In this document: positions 6,452 to 9,059 of the stretch, in pieces | How the letters are laid out: each line of letters begins with the position of its first letter | How positions within the stretch are numbered: position 1 is the first letter of the stretch | NCBI GenBank assembly: GCA_046314415.1 | Contig: JBKBWT010000257.1 | Coordinates: forward strand, 1 to 9,059 | Direction of reading: 5' to 3' | DNA length: 9,059 nucleotides | Origin: JADJNW01 sp046314415 | GTDB lineage: Bacteria; Bacteroidota; Bacteroidia; Chitinophagales; Saprospiraceae | Position numbers and translations under genes: made by a program | Notes under the pieces: generated by a model | The model's database searches: none | What the model saw: the letters and a program-made list of their open reading frames with translations, nothing else | What the model was told of the DNA's origin: nothing

Positions 6452-6504
6452 TGCGATGTAAACCGGAATATTATAATGCGATTTATTTTAATATTATATA
6501 GTTA

Positions 6505-7041
6505 TTAAGTTGCATCAGCCTCATTTTCAGCACCTTCTGCCTTTGCTTGTCGATTGTTAATTTTTTCAACTTCTTTATCAATGTAATAAAGGCTTTGCGG
6601 ACCATCGCCAATGAGTTTGATTTTATCCAGAATACTGCGCATCAACGATTCTTCCTCGCGTTGCTCGTTTACATACCACTGCAAAAACTGCGACGTGGCA
6701 TGGTCTTTCTCTTCTAAACTCAAGGTAACCAATTCATTAATCGAAGCGGTCACTTTTTGTTCGTGCGCATACACCTGTTCAAAAATCTGTTTGATCGAAT
6801 CAAATTGATAAGGCGGCTGGGCAATAGCGGGCACGAGCGCGCGGGCGTCCACCTCACTCATATAATTAAAAATGCGCAGCATATGCTCGCGTTCTTCTGC
6901 CGACTGGCGGTGCATAAAATTGGCACAGCCTTCCAACCCTTCAAAATCGCACCAAGATGCCATTGAAAGATATAAAAAAGAGGCATAGCCTTCCAGCGCA
7001 ATTTGTTGATTCAGAGAGTCTTCTATTTTTTTTGGTATCAT
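6505..7041 (-). CDS. ftnA: Non-haem bacterial ferritin (FtnA type)
   Basis: A 178-residue four-helix ferritin that oxidises Fe(II) and stores the mineral inside a 24-subunit cage in the cytoplasm. The ferroxidase residues sit at the same numbers as in E. coli FtnA: Glu17 (ALEGYASFLYL), Glu50 and His53 (EEREHM), Glu94 (AHEQ), Gln127 and Glu130 (NEQREEE), with the conserved Tyr24. There is no Met haem ligand pattern to suggest a bacterioferritin. The last 15 or so residues (AKAEGAENEADAT) are an acidic, probably disordered tail beyond the usual fold. The ATG at 7041 gives the standard N-terminus MIPKKIEDSLNQQI. The gene is divergent from the DUF2805 gene with 56 bases between starts. No Fur-like box was recognised in that short spacer. 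Confidence 0.94.
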   Translation of the reverse strand: MIPKKIEDSLNQQIALEGYASFLYLSMASWCDFEGLEGCANFMHRQSAEEREHMLRIFNYMSEVDARALVPAIAQPPYQFDSIKQIFEQVYAHEQKVTASINELVTLSLEEKDHATSQFLQWYVNEQREEESLMRSILDKIKLIGDGPQSLYYIDKEVEKINNRQAKAEGAENEADAT

Positions 7042-7097
7042 TTTGTACTTGATTTAATTTTTAAACATTCTTAAAGGATGCTTGTTACCCGAAAATT

Positions 7098-7391
7098 ATG
7101 AAAATAATTGAAAAATATAATCTGTCGGCAGCGGATATTGATCGGATTGTAGAAATGGCTTGGGAAGACCGCACGCCATTTGAAGCCATCGAGCATCAGT
7201 TTGGCTTGAAAGAAGCCGAAGTGATTCAATTGATGCAGCACGAAATGCACCCGCGCAACTGGCGTAAATGGCGGGCGCGCGTGCAAGGGCGCAAAACCAA
7301 ACACCAGCAATTGCGTGCCGATGAGGTAAACCGTTTTAAATCGCGGATGCAACGCATTATCAGTGTGAATCGGGTAGCGAAAAAAAAATAA
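7098..7391 (+). CDS. TIGR03643/DUF2805 family small basic protein
   Basis: A 97-residue protein matching my recollection of the TIGR03643 (DUF2805) family by its signature AWEDRTPFEAIEHQFGL (residues 21-37), followed by the helix EAEVIQLM, the WRKWRARVQGRKTKH block (55-69) and RFKSRMQR. The first half reads like a helix-turn-helix: IDRIVEMAWEDR, then FEAIEHQFGLKEAEV. The second half is strongly basic, so nucleic-acid binding is plausible; no function is established that I know of. Its 3' end has nine consecutive A bases (7380-7388) just before the TAA, a possible slippage site. Its stop codon directly abuts the stop codon of the convergent HD gene (TAA|TTA), so the two transcripts must overlap. 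Confidence 0.82.
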   Translation: MKIIEKYNLSAADIDRIVEMAWEDRTPFEAIEHQFGLKEAEVIQLMQHEMHPRNWRKWRARVQGRKTKHQQLRADEVNRFKSRMQRIISVNRVAKKK

Positions 7392-8636
7392 TTATGCTAA
7401 AAATGCAATGGCAAATACAATCACTGATACGATCAAGCCGTACATAAAAATGCCGTAGCAAATGCGTAAATATTGATACTTCTGCGCCAGCACAATGCCG
7501 AGGTAGTACAAATCGCGCGTCATCGAACTGTATAAAAAATCGCTGTCCTTGATCATTTCCATCATACCGTAATGGAAATCATCAAGTTCCATATTATAAA
7601 AATTTCCAAAGAATAAGAGATTAGCCTTACGGGCATCAATATCGGTGCGCGACAGTTTATTTTTAGTGACTTTCGGACGGGTCGCCAAAATGGCAAAAAC
7701 CAACGCGCCCAGGCAAACCGCTAGTAATAAAATGGTCGGAATACGTAGGCTGGGATATAATTCCAGCTTAGGTATGAGTGCTGATATTACAATAGATATA
7801 ATAATTGCATTCACACTGAGCATAATATTTGCCTTATTATCGGCAATAGAACTCAAATTGATATGCGTGCGATAAATGTTGCGATACATCGTTTCTACGC
7901 CGCGCCCCAGGTCAATTTCCTTGAGCTTGATGCCGCTGTTATCGAGCGATTGCTGAATTTTCTTTAATTTTTTATCCTCCTTTCGCTCTTTTTTTTCCAA
8001 TTCTTCAATTAAATCCACCGTTTCGGGGTTCAGGCGCATTTTATGCTTGATGAGTTGGCGGATGTGTTTTTGCTTGCGCTTGTCAAATAATTCGTGCCCT
8101 ACTTCGGTATAATATTGATGGTGGGTAATAAAATCCAGCTCAAAATTGACCCAATCGTGCTCCGACATAACAATATTCTGCGTGAGAAATAATTCCTGGC
8201 GCAGGCGCGTACAATGTTCCCAGTACATTTTATTGCCGAGATGACTCAGATCGGCATCACATAATATTTTTTCTAATAAATTTTCCGGTACGGCTCCAAT
8301 CTTGGTGGCACGAATGCATTCCAGAATAATCGTAATATAATCCGCCGGATATTTATTTTCCGTCAGAAAAGTAGCCGCGTAAGTACAACTGCGCTCCTCA
8401 TGCCCTTCGGCGCCTTCGATGTAGCCAATATCGTGAAACCACGCTGCGAGGATCAGTATTTCAATTTCGCGCTCGGAAAGTTCGTACCCGGCAGCTATTT
8501 GCTTGGTGGCTTCTACCACTTCTTTGGTATGCTCAAAATCGTGAAAAATATATTTATCGGAAAAATGCGTCCGGTAAAACTCTTCCACATATACTTCGGC
8601 AGCGACAATCAGGGCGTTTTGTTTCGTTTGTACCAT
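7392..8636 (-). CDS. HD-domain phosphohydrolase fused to a Pycsar-effector-like (PycTM/DUF5706) membrane domain
   Basis: A 414-residue two-part protein. Residues about 20-200 form an HD domain with the metal-binding pattern His36, His68-Asp69 (AAWFHDIGY), His79 (GHEERS) and Asp127/Asp129 (ILCDADL). A charged, probably coiled-coil linker follows (205-235, EELEKKERKEDKKLKK). Residues about 246-414 resemble the Pycsar effector domain PycTM: RGVETMYRNIYRTHINLSS, the motif IADNKANIML (Asp266, Lys268), membrane helices near 271-290, 301-319 and 392-413, and the DLYYLGIVLAQKYQYLR segment before the last helix. PycTM proteins disrupt the membrane when they sense cCMP or cUMP. No pyrimidine cyclase is seen here, so a defence role is inference; the HD domain could instead hydrolyse a nucleotide signal. 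I chose ATG 8636; a TTG at 8648 would add four residues. Confidence 0.85.
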   Translation of the reverse strand: MVQTKQNALIVAAEVYVEEFYRTHFSDKYIFHDFEHTKEVVEATKQIAAGYELSEREIEILILAAWFHDIGYIEGAEGHEERSCTYAATFLTENKYPADYITIILECIRATKIGAVPENLLEKILCDADLSHLGNKMYWEHCTRLRQELFLTQNIVMSEHDWVNFELDFITHHQYYTEVGHELFDKRKQKHIRQLIKHKMRLNPETVDLIEELEKKERKEDKKLKKIQQSLDNSGIKLKEIDLGRGVETMYRNIYRTHINLSSIADNKANIMLSVNAIIISIVISALIPKLELYPSLRIPTILLLAVCLGALVFAILATRPKVTKNKLSRTDIDARKANLLFFGNFYNMELDDFHYGMMEMIKDSDFLYSSMTRDLYYLGIVLAQKYQYLRICYGIFMYGLIVSVIVFAIAFLA

Positions 8637-8663
8637 CTTAAAAATCAATCATTTACAGTTAGC

Positions 8664-8697
8664 ATGCGGTAAGCGTCATTTTTTCAGGATACCGCAT
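8664..8697. repeat. Perfect 8-bp inverted repeat in the leader of the HD-PycTM gene
   Basis: ATGCGGTA (8664-8671) and TACCGCAT (8690-8697) are perfect complements with 18 bases between. With a one-base bulge the arms extend by GC on both sides. The repeat lies 28-61 bases upstream of the ATG at 8636, so it could be an operator or a leader-RNA hairpin. Confidence 0.55.
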
Positions 8698-8804
8698 TGC
8701 TTTCCTCCGTTTACCTATTTAAAAGTGAAGATAAAAAAAACGCTGGTTTAAATAAAAATATGTTTTTGCGGGGTAAAAAAGATAGAAATTAAATAAAAAG
8801 TCAT

Positions 8805-8840
8805 AAAAAAGCAGCGACCTCCATAATTGGAAGCCGCTGC
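8805..8840 (-). terminator. Minus-strand Rho-independent terminator for the right-edge gene
   Basis: GCAGCG (8811-8816) pairs with CGCTGC (8835-8840), and after small mismatches TCCA (8820-8823) pairs with TGGA (8828-8831) around a TAAT loop. On the minus strand the stem is followed by TTTTTT (8805-8810). It therefore ends a transcript coming from the right, before the HD gene begins. Confidence 0.7.
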
Positions 8841-8873
8841 GCCAGGATATGTTCAAATATTTTACTGAAAATT

Positions 8874-8896
8874 TGCCGGAACATTCCGCCCCGGCA
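8874..8896 (-). other. Second hairpin in the 3' region of the right-edge gene
   Basis: TGCCGG (8874-8879) and CCGGCA (8891-8896) form a perfect 6-bp stem with an 11-base loop. On the minus strand it is followed by AATTTT. It lies between the stop of the right-edge gene and the stronger terminator, so it is perhaps a first, weaker terminator or a 3'-end stabilising hairpin. Confidence 0.4.
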
Positions 8897-8958
8897 CTTT
8901 ACAATCGGGTCATTTACTTGGGTTTATTTAGGATATAATATGATTCACTAATGTCCGG

Positions 8959-9059
8959 TTATAAGTCAAAGAGATTCAATTGGTTATCATTTACACTTTG
9001 TTGATTTTGTAGTGAATAATGTTCAAACAGTTGATTGACAGGGGTTTTGTCGAACAAAG
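8959..9059 (-). CDS. C-terminal end of an unidentified minus-strand gene (truncated by window edge)
   Basis: Reading the minus strand from the right edge, one frame stays open for 32 residues, ending NDNQLNLFDL and a TAA at 8959-8961. The other two minus-strand frames close sooner (22 and 11 residues). Downstream on the same strand lie two hairpins, the second with a T run, as expected after a real gene. The polar Gln/Asn-rich stretch ending in 'NLFDL' resembles the loose tail of many proteins and does not identify a family. The start lies outside the window. Confidence 0.5.
   Translation of the reverse strand, partial: LFDKTPVNQLFEHYSLQNQQSVNDNQLNLFDL

Larger units (their letters stand above)
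6074..6504. other. Non-coding spacer between hppD and the ferritin gene
   Basis: 431 bases between two convergent genes. It holds an AT-rich perfect inverted repeat (ATTAAAAT 6099-6106, ATTTTAAT 6109-6116), a GC-rich hairpin (6143-6176) and a strong terminator-like hairpin (6420-6451). An open frame at 6131-6349 runs straight across the GC-rich hairpin, has no recognisable protein features, and is probably not a gene. Nothing else in 6180-6415 is recognisable. Confidence 0.6.
8653..8958. other. Intergenic region upstream of the HD-PycTM gene
   Basis: About 300 bases without a convincing ORF on either strand. It contains the 8-bp inverted repeat next to the HD gene, an A-rich stretch (8730-8810) and, near 8811-8896, two hairpins that seem to serve the minus-strand gene entering from the right edge. 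No good TTTG/TAnnTTTG promoter was found for the HD gene. Confidence 0.5.

Noticed and set aside
6370..6501. 43-residue plus-strand ORF starting MDTFSNNSNK
   Set aside because: It crosses the perfect terminator hairpin at 6420-6445 and has no recognisable features, so it is most likely chance.
8637..8648. TTG start at 8648 for the HD-PycTM protein
   Set aside because: It adds only four residues, while an ATG at 8636 gives a normal N-terminus.

Overview
The window is about 9 kb of chromosomal-looking DNA with moderate to low GC. It most likely comes from a member of the Bacteroidota, possibly a Saprospiria- or Chitinophagia-like lineage. The clues are AT-rich start regions without clear Shine-Dalgarno sites, a promoter matching the Bacteroidetes form (TTTG, about 20 bases, TAnnTTTG), and families common in that phylum: an HD domain fused to a Pycsar-effector-like membrane domain, a TIGR03643/DUF2805 protein, a short-form homogentisate dioxygenase, and an ECF sigma factor with a Cys-rich tail. 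The genus cannot be fixed from sequence alone.

Layout. At 1-1150 (+) lie the 3' part of an ECF sigma factor gene and an SRPBCC-fold gene, closed by a good terminator. At 1271-2445 (-) lie a YceI-like protein and a META-domain lipoprotein. At 2560-6073 (+) is a tyrosine/phenylalanine catabolic block: a MarR regulator, homogentisate 1,2-dioxygenase (hmgA), a four-helix-bundle gene broken by a small non-coding element, and 4-hydroxyphenylpyruvate dioxygenase (hppD). hppD makes homogentisate from 4-hydroxyphenylpyruvate and hmgA opens its ring, so the two act in consecutive steps. The MarR gene just upstream is the obvious candidate regulator. A non-coding stretch with hairpins (6074-6504) follows, then a ferritin (-), a DUF2805 gene (+), and an HD + PycTM-like membrane protein (-). 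The last 100 bases hold the C-terminal end of another minus-strand gene, with a terminator downstream of it.

Most notable points. (1) A 233-bp MITE-like element with perfect 11-bp inverted ends (about 45 bp imperfect) and a 5-bp TATTA target duplication sits inside the four-helix-bundle gene. Removing it restores a 120-residue ORF in frame, with the missing C-terminal helix. (2) An HD phosphohydrolase domain is fused to a Pycsar-effector-type transmembrane domain, with no nucleotide cyclase visible nearby. (3) Convergent arrays of 8-nt repeats lie between the MarR gene and hmgA. (4) A near-leaderless MarR promoter has an inverted repeat exactly in its spacer.
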